The notes under the pieces are model-generated. The model was not told the DNA's origin, did no database searches, and was given only the letters and a program-made list of their open reading frames with translations. From positions 124,001 to 188,000 of the forward strand of contig OENT01000093.1 in the NCBI GenBank assembly GCA_900239685.1: a stretch of DNA of 64,000 bases, given 5' to 3'. Positions 1 through 13,800 of this stretch are shown in pieces; position 1 is the stretch's first letter; each line of letters begins with the position of its first letter. A program made the position numbers and the translations under genes. This DNA is from Rotaria macrura. Its lineage: Eukaryota; Rotifera; Eurotatoria; Philodinida; Philodinidae.

Positions 1-410
1 TTTCCGATCACATTTAAATAGAAGTAAACAACTAGGTCCCGATATATTTAGTGGTTGTAAAACAACAGCGACTGAATTTTAGCTGATGACTTAATACTAA
101 GGCATAAGATGAAGAGAAAAGAACACTTAATCGTTGAACTTTTCCACTACTCTGATTTAGTAACAATAATATGATTCGATAAATATAAATTAAATTATAT
201 CAATATGCATGCATGATCAACGAATAGAGTTGATGAATTTGATTGTAATATAAAGTGTTTACCCTTGTTAGTCTCTTGATGTGTTGCTGTCGCTGATTTT
301 AAACCACTAGGTAAATTGATATCTGACGGCTGATCAATCAACTTATTATCATTACTTAAAATTTAAATAAATTAATCGAAAGATTTAGTTAGCTTTGTTT
401 TGACAAAATT
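1..410. other. AT-rich non-coding DNA at the left edge
   Basis: This is the 3' flank of the SAP-domain gene. I see no exon, RNA gene or repeat here, and no clear AATAAA on the minus strand just past the stop. Confidence 0.5.
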
Positions 411-1251
411 TTACTTCAACTCATGATTTGTGATAAACATTGTATTATTTTGTTCTTCATCACTCTTCAGCAGTTGTCCATGATCTGATTTCGATTGGTG
501 CAAGTGCTGTTGCTCGTCGGACAACGGGTTTTCTTTAACAATAGACTCTAACTTGGCACTATTACTGCCAGCAGATGATGTATATGACTCTCCCTCTATT
601 TTTTCTATATCTCTCTGTTGCTTCTCAATACTCTTACTCACAAACGGAATCACCTCGGAATTGTTGTCGTTGATTGTACAGTTCATAGAATTGTCGTCAG
701 TGTTAAACTCATGTTGCTTGGCTGTTGCATTCGAACTTTCACTTGATGAACACTCCATAGAAGATTTTTTACTATGTGTTCGTGTTTCTTTCTCAAATAT
801 TGAACGATCAAAAGAAGTATCATTCAGTTTAGGATTAGTTTTTGATGAACTTTGTGAATCTTCTACTAATGATGATACAGACGATTGTTGAGAAATAGAT
901 ATGCCTGGTGACACAGATGAACAAACTCTTTCAGGCACTGATAAACTGCATGCAGGTGAATTTTGAGCTGTAGCCTAAAGGAAAATAATCTTAAATTTTC
1001 TTTATTTTTCTTTTCTTCTAATTTGACTGAGTTACTTGATCATGCATCGAAAACGATGTCTGGCTAATCGATGTTTCATTCTGTGAATCATTCAGTAACG
1101 CTTGTTCATCATGTTCTTTTTGTATAGCAGCACGTAACTTAGCTATAAGATCTTTTTTATTTCCTGAAGTCGAACAACCACGTCGTTTAAGTTCAGCACG
1201 TAATTCAACATTGGTCATCGATTCGATATGTGCTAATTGCTCTTTGGTCAT
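411..1251 (-). CDS. SAP-domain protein, two exons
   Basis: Exons are 1251..1036 and 974..411, joined in phase 0 across a 61-bp GT..AG intron, giving about 259 residues. Residues roughly 8-45 form a SAP helix-extension-helix (NVELRAELKRRG then a basic KKDLIAKLRAAI). This motif binds DNA or RNA in chromatin, mRNA-export and repair proteins, so a nuclear nucleic-acid-binding role is inferred. The rest is a low-complexity Ser/Asn/Glu-rich tail with no second domain. Placing a SAP domain at the extreme N-terminus resembles SARNP/CIP29, but the tail does not match well enough to assign orthology. The ATG at 1251 is the first in frame and lies only four residues ahead of the domain. The gene sits downstream of the cytochrome b5 gene on the same strand, with a 238-bp gap. 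Confidence 0.75.
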
Positions 1252-1489
1252 CGTGTTAGAAAACAGGATGAATGAAGACCCGAAGAACGCAAGAGAAAGC
1301 GGAAAAATAGATACTCAACTAAATCTATAAAATAAAATCTAGATTGTTTCAAGGATATTATGCTTTCTATCATAGTTCTGCAGTGTCTGTCTAGACGTTT
1401 TTTTTTCTCTGAATGTAAGAATTACAAATGAAAAAAAAATGAATAAATTACGACGAAAGAAAGAAAACAGAAAAATTCAAAATGAGTTC

Positions 1490-2115
1490 TCAAGATGCAT
1501 TTGCGTCTGAATTGGAGTTTCCTGTAAATCGGAAGTAAATAATGGCAACAAACACTATGACAAGAGGAATGACCAATTTCATTAGCGATGCAGCAGAATT
1601 GCTCGAAGCACCACCAGCATTTAAACTTGCATCATCAACTAAATAGCGAGGCTAAATAAAATTTAAAAAAAGAGAGAAAGATATAATTTCTGATCAAACT
1701 ATTTCATCGATTCTTACTTTAACTGTTGGTTTACTCTCCTCCTTGATAGAGATCATAGAATAGGAGAATGATTTAATGAATGGAAAATATTTAGTAAATT
1801 TACCTGACGAATTTCACCAATTAGAAATTTTTTCATTTGCTCACGTGCATCAGCACTATGACCAACATCTTCAAATGCATTCGTAGCATCACGACCATTT
1901 TGTTCTTTTAGAACTTCTTCGCCGCCTGGATGCTGCAAAAAATAACAGTATGATATAAAAAAGGAAACTTTCTATTTAAAACAAACCTCATCAAAAAATT
2001 TTGCAACATCGTACACTCGATTGTTGATGATTAGAATGCATTTACTTTTATCTGCTGATAAAGTTTTGATTTCATTTAAACTAAGCACTTTTTTGTCGGA
2101 ATTACTATCAGCCAT
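1490..2115 (-). CDS. CYB5: Tail-anchored cytochrome b5
   Basis: Exons are 2115..1987, 1932..1804, 1741..1718 (an 8-codon microexon) and 1651..1490, all joined in phase 0, giving 147 residues. The heme-binding fold lies at about residues 10-85. The two axial heme ligands are visible: His44 in HPGGEEVL and His68 in DVGHSADAR, with the usual spacing of 24 residues. A C-terminal hydrophobic stretch (about residues 116-132, around [18 protein letters not shown]) followed by a short polar tail marks a tail-anchored protein of the ER or outer mitochondrial membrane. The family passes electrons from NADH or NADPH reductases to desaturases, elongases and P450s. Length and domain order match animal CYB5A/CYB5B. 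Which of the two it resembles cannot be told. Confidence 0.93.
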
Positions 2116-5100
2116 TTTTCTGATGAGAGGCACAAAATGTTAGAAGAATATTAAAAGCTACCTGAAATAAAGAAACTCAGTTTCGGGCCAAACAGCAATA
2201 GTAGCGATTCTTTTCTCGTTCGTTCGAAACGTTCTTTTTTTATCTGTGTGTGTTATTTGTAAGAGTGTATTTACTCAAAACATGACGTGATTTTTAATTC
2301 ATACGTATGAACCAATCGTTCAGATTGAAGTCGGAATCTAAACCAACGGATAATTTTCAGTCATTTCTGTTTAAATTTTGGATTTTGCGATTCAATTATT
2401 TCTTTACACAAATTAAATATTGAAAACAATCGTTTAATAGATGTCACCTGTTCGTAGCGAAATTTTAAGTACACATTAAAATTTAACATAATTTCGTTCA
2501 GATCACTGTCGATCATCTTCTTGCTATGATTAAGGATACAACTTTTACGATGAATATTCTATCATATTGGATCCAAGCAAAAACATCTACAATGAGGTAG
2601 TATCAATGATCGGATTCGATAATATCATCATATTGATGCTTTCAAGTGTGTATTCTATTTTCAAATTTCTAGTTGGAAATCGAAATCCCATTTTCTACCG
2701 AAAATGTTGAAACTGATAAATCAAATTATGCATCAAGTTATATATAAATGCCCCTGTACCTAAATGTGACTGTATCAGAAAATTTCTTATCAAGTAACAA
2801 TATACTGGAAACATCACTCGAATGGTATTCTATATAGCGGTGTGTTCAGGATCCAACTAAAGGTTTCGTCTTGATGCCATTCCATGAGACGTGCCAAATA
2901 AATCCTACGATCAAAGTGTAATACGAGTTCAGGAAACAGTGATCTTTATACGATTCTTACACATTGAACGTGGTATATTTGTGCCCGGTGTTTTTTGCAT
3001 TATCCGAATGGCTTGAGACAACAGAAGAAATCTTTAAAGTTAAAAAAATAGATTCATTCATGTATGGTTCACTAATACTAAGTAGCATTTACATTGTATT
3101 TCAAAAAGTATACTCCACTGGATTGTACTATCTAACTTTTAATTTATTTGGAAAAGATATCGTGCGTGAAAGAATCCCATATCTTAAGTTATTATATTAA
3201 CACCTAATACGTGTTTGAATTATTGATTGAAATAGCATGTCAATTTGTTCACAAATTTCTTCTCATTATGTACTGACATATGAACGTTGAAACATCTCTT
3301 TTAGATCTTGTGAATCGATTCATTTAAACATAGACTACACACAGAGTCATTATCGAAATGGACATGCAATTGTAACTCCAGACAATTATTTTTTTTGTCC
3401 CAAGTAGAAACATATAAGAATATCTCTTAATCAGCGGATATGTTTATCTACAAATACTAACCAATAGTCAATGGATTATGAACAAAAAATAAAATTGATT
3501 TCGTACGTGAAATCATTAATCACGAAATTTTAAGAATTGAAATGATGACCAGAAATTGAAAATTAAATCGACAAAATGTTGTTTTCCTTTGTTAGTCTTC
3601 ACAGACGACCTGAAAATTTTCAAGCATATAGAGCTTCTTATTTAGAAACGTGAAGAACCGTAGTTTTTATAAATTTGTAAATGAAGTTTGAACGAACTGC
3701 AGAAAATTGAAAATTTATTCAAGACTGAACAGCCAATGACTTAGAAGCCAGTGATTGACAGATATAAAAATTTCTATACTAAGATTGAGTTGACTCTAAT
3801 TCATAAGTCAATGAGGATGGTAAGAAAAAAGAAACGGAACGTCCTCTGAAATATTGCTCGATCTATATTGTATAGACCATTGTGAGTCGTACTCGGCTGA
3901 AATTGATTGCTGGTTCTGAAACTTACGTTTCATTTGTTTTTGTATCGAATCGTAAATTGAACGTAGCTTTTGATTTTATTCACTGAAACGTCATTCATGC
4001 GGTGATTACATTAAAGAACACGGTTATTTTCAGAAACATTAATTTTCTCCATTAAAATTTGATTTTCGGACTTCTATCGGGTACTAATGATAACATGTCG
4101 CATAATATTCTCTAGAGGTTTTGATGCTGTATTATCCAATTCATTAGTTGGATAGAAATCAGGACTATATGTTCATCGTATCACTCCTCATCGATAATGA
4201 ATACTCTGGATAGGATTATTGATAATAGTTTACTATTGCCAGAATATTGTCGTCTCAGTGACATACACACTACAATTCCGACAATACCAGTAAGAAAAGC
4301 TGAATTTCTGGTCAACACGTTTCATGGAGACGAATCATAATAAAATAAAACTCATCGTACCAGTGTATTTCACTTTACATTGTTTAAATGCAATTATTCT
4401 GAAAAAATGATACCTATGTATACTGTTGTCAATGAACCGCATGAAAACTCAATGCTTTTACGATAGTTCTGACATAGAACAGTAGTAACAGAAAAAAAAA
4501 CATCAGAACACTTTCACAGTTAATTTTTCTATAGATATGTGTGTGTCTGTGAAAGTACTGTAGCAGAAATCAAGAAATTAAACTTTTCTATAACAATAGC
4601 GGAAGTCTAATTTAATAATAAATATCACAATAGGAGTTGGGTATTAGTGTGAATTTTTTTCCGAAGCATCCATTGCTCATTCAGTGCTATATGTTGATTA
4701 TAGTCTTGACGAGAGAAAAATTTGATATTTTGAAATTTTTTCTTTTCCAATGAGAGATTGAAAAATAAATTAGCAGTTTATCTGGTTACTTATACATCAA
4801 TCTCTATTCTAGGTGACGTCATAGCGTTTGCCAAAATTTTGAATACATTTCTAAATATTTATTCAACAATTTTGGATATTTTCTTGTTCCACAATGATGA
4901 AGCTTGGCATGACGGCTGTCGTAATGATGAGATTTTCAACAACTACTTGAATATTACAAGTTTGAAGATGAATGAGTCTTTTTTTCTCTTTCATGTACCA
5001 TCTGGGAAATGTAATGATTAAAATATAAGTAAGAAAACAAGGGAAGAAGAAGAAAGTTTAAATATTTCTTTTATTTTAACGAACTAAAAGAAAACTACAG

Positions 5101-5190
5101 TGACTGTTAATTTCTTTTTTTTTCTACTTTGGCTACTACGTTAGAACAAGACGCGAGCATAGTCAACTTCTTTTTTATCATTGAAATGAG
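2116..5190. other. Intergenic DNA between cytochrome b5 and the coiled-coil gene
   Basis: This is about 3 kb of AT-rich sequence without a convincing exon. One 78-codon open stretch at 2964-3200 (plus) encodes a hydrophobic peptide, but it has no recognisable family, no flanking splice signals and no second exon. The stretch should contain the promoter of the minus-strand cytochrome b5 gene and that of the plus-strand coiled-coil gene. No specific regulatory motif could be assigned. Confidence 0.5.
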
Positions 5191-5910
5191 ATGCAACAAC
5201 AAAAGCAAAATATTCAACTTTCGGATCATGTTAAAAATAAAATAAAGTCTTATCAGAGAACTTCATATAGTCGTTCATCAGATGAATTGAATCTATCAGA
5301 TAATACAGATGACGATAATGGTAAGATTCTGTTGCTCATAGGTTTTATTTCAAGATAATTTTCTTTGTCAATTTCAGTATTCATTTCGTCATCACCTAAA
5401 AAATCATACCGTAAACGTAGTTTTACGTTTGTAACACATGAAATTTCACAACCACCAATATCGGAATATTTACTTAAAGATAAACGAAATAGTATTCAAC
5501 AAAAACTAATGTCTCATCAACGTCCAGAACCATGTCAAGAATGCGCTCGTTACAAAAATCTTCTTAACATTGAACATCAACGTTCATTACGTGCCTATGA
5601 TGAAAAACAGAAAATGACCGAAGAACTTCGTTCGGTTAATTTACTTAAGCATCAATACGAAGAAGATAATGTCAAATTGAAACAATATTTAACCAAATTA
5701 AATGCTCATCTAGAAGAATATAAAAGAAACTATAATCTACTTAGACAAAAATTTATCACAGAAAAAAATCATCAGACGAGACAAGACACTGATACGGATC
5801 AAATAAAGAGACTTCGACATGAGTTACAAGTTTATAAACAAGTTATGGCATCAAAACAGCAAGAAGAACACAAGAATACGGATTATTTTCCTCGACAAGA
5901 TTGGTTTTAA
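5191..5910 (+). CDS. Small coiled-coil protein, two exons
   Basis: Exons are 5191..5320 and 5378..5910, joined in phase 1 through a 57-bp intron, giving 220 residues. The N-terminal third is polar and Ser/Asp-rich. A conserved-looking CQECARYKNLL stretch at about residue 98 leads into a long predicted coiled coil (about residues 100-205) rich in Glu, Lys, Leu and Gln. The protein ends in an aromatic QDWF tail. No catalytic or named domain is recognised. Such proteins are often centrosomal, ciliary or cytoskeletal, but that is a guess here. A consensus AATAAA lies only two bases past the stop codon, so the 3' UTR is probably very short. Confidence 0.7.
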
Positions 5911-5912
5911 AA

Positions 5913-5918
5913 AATAAA
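5913..5918 (+). promoter_or_regulatory. Poly(A) signal AATAAA
   Basis: A canonical hexamer starts two bases after the stop codon of the coiled-coil gene on the same strand. It implies an unusually short 3' UTR. Its use is inferred from position only. Confidence 0.5.
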
Positions 5919-7842
5919 TGAATGAAACACATTCTTATTGTCATTCACTTTTGCTGAAGATTTTTTTTTTCTTGCATTGCTGGTTTTCATCAAAAACTGT
6001 CATATGATAACGAAGAGACTATGCTGATTGCTGCATACGTCATACAACTGAATAGATTCCAGTAAGAGCTTTCGACTGACATGTGAAATAGAACAAAGAA
6101 GTCAACAATTTTGATGTTACATTAACATAAAAATAAAATATAGGTTAACGGAGACAAAACTCAAATAAATTTCACCTTAAACGTGTGCTTCGTGGAATCA
6201 TTTAGCCATTATCAAATTAATGATGATAAATACTTGCATCAAGATTGCGTCAACTATCTATTATAAGAAAGTGTTCATTGATGATTTTGAGACCTTCTAT
6301 CATTTTATCAATAATGACTTGTAAACAGTAAGAATATAGTATTTACAAAAACACAATGCCTTTTCCTTGGATATAAGCCATTATCGAAAACGATACTATG
6401 GATCACCATATAGTAGCTCTAAATGAAGATTATCTTTCATGATGCTCATAAATGCGTTTCCCAACCACTCCTTAAGATATACGATTTTGGAAGATTTCAA
6501 ATTGTAAACGATATGATTATTGATTTCAACGAGTTATTTCATAAAATAATTGATTGACATCGATCGTCGTGTCAAAAACGATTCAAAAAGCATTACTACA
6601 GTTATTGTAATATAACAGAATGAGGCATTCCTGTGTGACAAGAGATCATACATAAAGAGAATCAATAATGCATAAGAAAACAAAAAGAAAAATGCAGTAG
6701 GATTTCACATGTGTCGCTTGAGTTGATTTCAATAGTCATCATCTTTTCATTCGTGGGAATGCTTGTCTATGAATCATGGGTATCTATTTGAATGGAGCAT
6801 GTTTATATTATACGACTTTACGAAGATTTAATCTCTGATTATGATTTGAACATATTGTTCAGAATTTCAAGAGTTTCATTTTTTATTTTTATTTCGAGTG
6901 AATTCATGGCGTACTTATTTTTTTAACTTTTGAGAAATACATCACCACGGCCTATGTATGCTAGAGGCTTGATTAATCGAAGCTTCATCGCTGTTTGGGT
7001 TTCAGAAATAAAAAATGAGAAATACTGTCCTAGATCAAAGCTCAACCTCCACCCCTACCTAACGAACCAACGCTGAACGATCATCTTGATATGAACTTCT
7101 CTGTTTATAGATCACTCTATGCAAAAACAAAAGCAGTTTAGTTCATTGGATCTTCTACCATGGACAATGGATTCGACACTAGTTCCCTACGAGTAAAAAC
7201 TTTGATGAATTCTCTCTGACTAAGCAAAACATTCTTCGACCAAGTCCTTCTAAAGCAAACTGTATTTTGCAGAGCTGAGTTATTCTTCTCATCTTATAAT
7301 CGGTGCGTCATTCTCAGTGCATGGCAGTGATGATGACAATCAGTTAATGATTTACTTTAAGTGAATTGACTGGTTTCACATGAAATGTCTTGTTGTAAAA
7401 CATACAAAAAATATAGAGCTTCATTCAAATAAGTAATCAGGATTTAAATGTAGTTTTTATTTAATGAAAAACGAAGAGTTATCAATATTGTTCTTTTTTT
7501 GTCAAAAATGTAAATAGAAACTGAACAGGAATATCTATGAAAATAAAGCCATAATGCGACAAACAATAAGTGATTATTATTACACAATTGGCAGATTCAC
7601 ATAGTTTAACTCTGATTAAAATTGAAGAAATTCAATGCTGTTCTCAAATCGAACAATGCTAGGAAAGTAAGTGGACAGTTTAAGATTAAATTTTAGAACA
7701 GAAAAAAAACGTCACCGGTAATAAAAGACAAAGTACAGAGACTAATAAAATTCCATGTACCATTATAAATTTATACTTCTTCAAGTTAGTTCTGATTGAT
7801 TTGGTTTGATAGTCAACATTGTTAATACTGAAACATATGTTC
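5919..7842. other. Intergenic DNA between convergent genes
   Basis: This lies between the 3' ends of the coiled-coil gene (plus) and the PLC-beta gene (minus). It is AT-rich with several homopolymer runs. No exon, RNA gene or inverted repeat was recognised. Confidence 0.45.
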
Positions 7843-10800
7843 TTATTTAATAAGCGTATTTTGACGATAATTATCATGCATTATATCATCTACCTCACTA
7901 TTTATCTGTTGTTGTAATTGTAACTTAAGATTATCCAATAGTTTACTATATTTTTCATGGCATTTATTTATTTCCTAGAAAAGTAGTTGTTTCAGTTTAG
8001 TCCAACGAAAACATATTTTACGAATAAACTTTTGATTACTTTGTCTGTTTGTTCGTCAACTTGCTTCAGATTAGTTGTTAAATTATTTTGAAGTTGTTGT
8101 TTTATTTCGTCATACATGCCGTCAAGCTGAACAAAAAAATACGTATGTAGTTAACATGATTCTAAAATCTATTGATTTCTATCATATATATTCAAGTTTT
8201 TCTAAGATCATTAAAACCACTAAAAAAAACTATTACGCCGTTTAATTACTTATGAAATATCTGTGAAACTCGCACCTACCCAGGTCGAAAAATCAGACAT
8301 TACGGCTTGTACGATCAGATGAAATCGTACAAAAAATCGTGGTCTCAGATATCTTACATCAATTCGTACAGTAAGATTCTTCTAAGATCTTCTATCGCAT
8401 AAGATTTTCTATAATCTTATAATTAGATCTGACAGAAGAACAAAATCTGACAACCATTTTAGAGTAAGACTTGTTGTCAAACTTCTGGGATCACGATTTT
8501 GTGTATGACTTTTTGTCTAATTTTACAAGATCAGATACAGAATACGGTCAGATCTTCGTACCTGATGGTTAGCCCTGGATACATTCTTTAATTTCTCATA
8601 GAGTTCTGTTTGAAATTTTTCGATCAAGCTACAATCAAATGTTAAGAAATACTGATGACAATAATCTATTGTCCAATGGCAAGATTTCAGATAGTTCGGA
8701 AATCAAAACATAATTAGTAAGAGAATCACAAGAAACTAATCTTGTTTTTCATTTTTGAAGAGTCTAGCTAAATATCAAAGCTTCTATTCGAACTGCTAGT
8801 TCGAGTTTTACTTAGGGGTGCAACAAATCTTGAATGGATTTGGGATTTGTCACCAAATCCCTGAGATTTGGACTTGGATTTGGTTTTGGTTTCTGGATTT
8901 GGGTTATGGTTAGAACTGAGTTCTTAGCTGTAGATTTCTTCTAAATTTTGATCACAGGATTGTTTATATTACTTTTTTCAGCTTAGATTTGGGATTCGGG
9001 ATTGGTGATACGTTTGGGATTTGGGGTTTGGAATTGGACTTGGATTTGGATTTGGGTCTTAGATTTGGATTTGGACTTGGGATTTGTTTTCTATATAACA
9101 TCAATCAAATTTCGTAGCCGTGCCTCATTCAAACCAAATCTCACTCCCAAATCCAAATCCCAAACCCAAAGCCTACCCAAATCCTAATCATAATGATACA
9201 GACCAAATCCCAAATCCAAATCTAAGACACAAATCCAAATCCAAACCCAAATCTAAACCAAATACAGACAATTTTATATCAACCTCTAAGAATTGATACT
9301 CTTCTCTTCCTTCTGAGACTTTCTATTGCATATTCTCATCAGATTTCGATAATTTAAGACCAAACCCAAATCCAAATCCAAATCTCAGTCGAAAACAAAT
9401 CCAAATCTATTTGCACCGAATTCCAAGGCCTTGGATTTGTTGCACCCCTAGTTTTACTCTAATTGTAAGAAAATGGAAAACAACATTTTCAGCAACGAAG
9501 CTAGTAGAAAAACAATGATTTCTAACATAATGAAACTTTTCAATTACTGTAACTATTCATTTGCATGAACTCTCTCTCTCTCTCAATTAAAATGCTAACT
9601 GGTCAATATCGAAGATTTCCATCATTGAATATTACGTGCGATACGGATAATGATTTTCTACTTTAATTACATTCACGACACGTAATGTAATTAGCTACTT
9701 ACTCAACTAAATATTGCAGAAGAGGGATGTCTTTGAATTAATTTAGATCTCTTTACCTGATATGTGGACTCCGTCGATCTTTCAAAACTGTTAAATACAA
9801 CCTCAAACTAAGACTCAACAGAGAAGCATGAATGAAACTCAAATAATAAACGTCATCTTAACCTTAACTCTAATTATTCCAAGAAAAACAGAAACTGTAT
9901 TTACCGTTTGATAGATAGATTCACCAGCTTTTTTATTCATATTGATACTTCTTTGTTTTAAAATAGCAATAGAATCTCTAGTAAAATGAAAAAGACGATA
10001 GCGATGAATAAGTACATTTTTCTAAACGAATTTTTTTCTGGTTTTCTTCAACATACCGATCTGTTTCATTTTGTTGAATATAATTTGTTTCTCGTTTTAG
10101 TTCTGATCGAATTTCCTCATCCGCATAAGATTTTTCTCTAAGAATAGCAATGATTAATAGAATTGTTATTCATTCTTACTCACTTTCGAAGAATACTATC
10201 TAGTTTCTTCATTTGTTGATAATAATCATTTTTTATATAAGTTTTTACTGCATCGTAGTACTGCAAGAAAAAATAGAATTCGATTTCAGAATTTTCATTT
10301 TACATTGAAATATGAAAAAGATACAGACATCATTTAGACTTTTTCGTTCTAATGTTTCTTGTTGTTGAAATTTTCTTGAGTAAACTTCAATTACCGATTG
10401 TTCAGCTTGCGTGATTTCCTTCAGATAAAAATACATAAATAGATATAAATTATTACTGGCTAGCTTATGTCATATTAGTTAAATAATAACTTTTTTATGG
10501 AGGGCAGTTGTCGCTAGGTATTTGTCGTCTGAATTATTTTTTAAATCTGGTTTTGCACGACGTAGCTGTATATCATTTTGACGAAGATCAAGACATTTTC
10601 GAAAGCGATCTTCTTCCTTGTTTATTTTCTATATAAGTAGAAGAAATCAGATACTAATGTTTTACATTAAACTATAAACTGTCAGACGCTCTTACACTCA
10701 CAAACTACAAAATGCGTCTCATTGTTATCTGCATAAGATGGATTCCCGATCTTCGATCGGAACTATGGGGCAAACAATGGTCATAGACAGAATATTTTAC

Positions 10801-13800
10801 TGTGAAAAATTCCAATAGCTTTTTATTGTTCCAATCTTAAAATATGTTCGTATTGCAATGGAATCGTTTATACGACTCTCACATGACTCTGACTTCGATA
10901 CTTGTATTTCAGAATATCAATGCCGAAAATTCTCATTACGCGCTCGATTGGCTCAGGATGCATGTCTCTTGCTTTTTGTAACGTCTTTGCTTTCTTTTTT
11001 TTATTGCATTATTGCATAACATAGAACAGTTTTTATTTGATAGAGGATACTTAGAAATTCGAATATTATATTGGAACGAACAACGCAAGGGAGAAACGGC
11101 GGATTCAGGTTTCCTATGGGGTTCACAATGTGATTCGGAATCCTGGAAATCCGCTAATTACCCGTTGGAACAACGAATTATGGAGAAATCAAACTTATGC
11201 CACGGAAATATCAAACGGGTGTAGAATATTTCACTCTATTTTCAAACGAATTGCTTCATGAACAGTAAAAGAATCACACAAACGCTTCTGTTTCTGTCAT
11301 TGAACTAAAATTTTGTTCCTAGTTATTACGAATAGTTTCGAATGTTTATTACTTTTTCTGAAATACTCTTGATACCTTGTTATTTCTTTTTTTTTTGAAG
11401 AAAGCAACTACTTAATAAATAGATAATCATTACAGATAGTTTCTAACAACGTAGTAGTACCGGAAATTTCTCTTTTGATTCGTATCATCAAGATGAATTT
11501 ACTGTGTACAAAGCAGAACTATTGTTCTTCGATGGCCTGTGCTGAAAAAAAGCACAGAAAAATGGTTAAGACTATACTCTCAAAACGTTTAATTTATTGA
11601 TGATTGCATGACGCTTACTATTCCTATCGGAAACGGATTAATCAATCTTTAGAGGGAAATTTTTTCATCACTCAAGATTGGACAAACCATCGAAGAGATT
11701 TATTGACAGATGTTCGATTATTTTGATACATCAAGGTTGAAATGCATAAAAAATTTGAGACAAGAAAAATTCAATATCTTTGATATACTCAGCTTATTCA
11801 TTCTTTCATGGTAGAGGAGATTTAAGTAGTTTTTTTTTCGTGTCAATAGATACCTTGTGATAATCAGATGATAAAGTGCGTAATTTGGTTTGAATATTTT
11901 TATCAATTTGCACCAAATCCTTTGATGTAATATCAATTAATGAAATCAATTTACATAAAGTTTTTCTATCGTTTAGTTTACTAGCAGCAACCAAATGTTT
12001 GACATACGGCATTTCTTCATCGGCTGATACTGTGGTAGTTGGTCTTAGGTACATTCTTTGTTGTTCAGTCGGTAATGAAACATGATTTCGTACTAACACT
12101 CTCGAAATTGAATCATCATTTTGTTTTATGTTAAAACTTGTGTCTTGTTGTGGTACAGTGAAATCTCTCGTATTGTTCACTAGTGGTTCAACAAGTTTAT
12201 TAGCAAAATCTTGATCTTCGTCATTAACATGAATATTTATTTGGATAAATATTAATAAACTTGATGAACTAACTGGTATATTCATTTGATTTTTTAAAAC
12301 GACAAAACGATAACCAGGACGTAAATGAGCAATTGGTATTAAACTTTGTCCTATAAATGTTCTATCGTCACCTGCAACAGTAAAATGAATTGCAGCCATA
12401 TCTGGCAAAATAACATTGGGAATGTGTACATGATATTTCGTTGAACCAACATTTGTATCATCGTAGATAGCCTGAAAACCGTTCCATCGTTTAGCACGTA
12501 CAGTAAATTCATGTCGTTTATTTATATCGCCGTACAATCCATACATTTGAATATCGACTAATGGAGCTTCACGATCGTGACATATAAATTGTCCTGATAT
12601 TACTTTTATATCCATTTGATAGGCAGCAACATTTTCAACATTCATTCGTGTTTTCGGATCGAACGAACTTGTCCTTTGACATAATGCTGATGGCTTTTCT
12701 ATATAACCACATGCATCATTAAATGTGAAAAATCCCAAGTTCAGTTGCATCGGAACATCTTAAATAAAATTTATTGAATTACAAATTTGTCCGCAAAATT
12801 CTTTCGAAAAACAAAATCTTGAATTCACATGTGTGTTTTGACTTTTTGACATTCGAGTTCAAAATGATTTGAATGGAAAATCCCACACATCCTACGCCTG
12901 TTTTCCTGTCAAAAAATCATCAACAATGAAAGCGGTCTCTTTGTCATCTCAATGTATAGTAAAGAGAAACTTTTTCATGCATAATTGAAATTCTGGTTAA
13001 TGCCATCTATATGTAAAGTAGATCTTAACTTTCGATTACACACGTTGATAAGTTTAGAAAACTTCTATTGACTCTTTTTCATAGTTATACCTTGGTCAGT
13101 TCATACTTGTCATGTTAAATAGATGATAATCAAAAACTAATTCATGTCTTATTACACGTGATCATTGATATGTTTACTAAAACGTTTGATCGATGTAAAA
13201 ACCAAAGTCTGATTGATTCAAATCGCTTAATAATGTGTTACGATGAATTCGATTTCATGAAAAATTCTTACAAATGATTAATCGATTTTCAGAAAAGAAG
13301 TCTCATTTATTCAAAGGTAGGAGGACTGGACATTTCGTCGCAGAAACAATTCATTAGTCAATTACTTTTTCGATCACTTCCGAGAGAATGAAAGTTGAAA
13401 TAATGGATGAAGTATTATCATTTATGTAAACTTCACAATCTTGATTTAAATTTTAAAGAATAACTGACAGAAATTTTCTAGTAATATCTAATAATACAAT
13501 GAATATGTAATTGATGTACGATGCCATTAAATCACGAAAAATCAATAAAAATAAAGTGCTTAATGATGTGTATCTAGTTGTGTCGATGTACAAAAGTAAT
13601 AAAATGTATGTGCAATTAATTGTTTCAGTGCCAATAAATACTTCAAACATATTTGGTTCTCTTTTAAGAGAGAGAGAGAGCTTTTGATAACAAAAAAGAA
13701 ATGTCGTTTTTCTTCATGCACTAATCTATAGAAAACTTAAAAGATTAATTCAGTTGGAAAGCATTTTTGTATCTGTATTGATGCGATTCATAGCATAAAC

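Noticed and set aside
2964-3200. Hydrophobic 78-codon open frame between cytochrome b5 and the coiled-coil gene
   Set aside because: No family resemblance, no flanking exon and no splice signals. Random frames of this length are common in AT-rich DNA.
9002-9187. Repetitive Trp/Asp/Leu open frame
   Set aside because: It is the interior array of the hAT-type element, not a gene.
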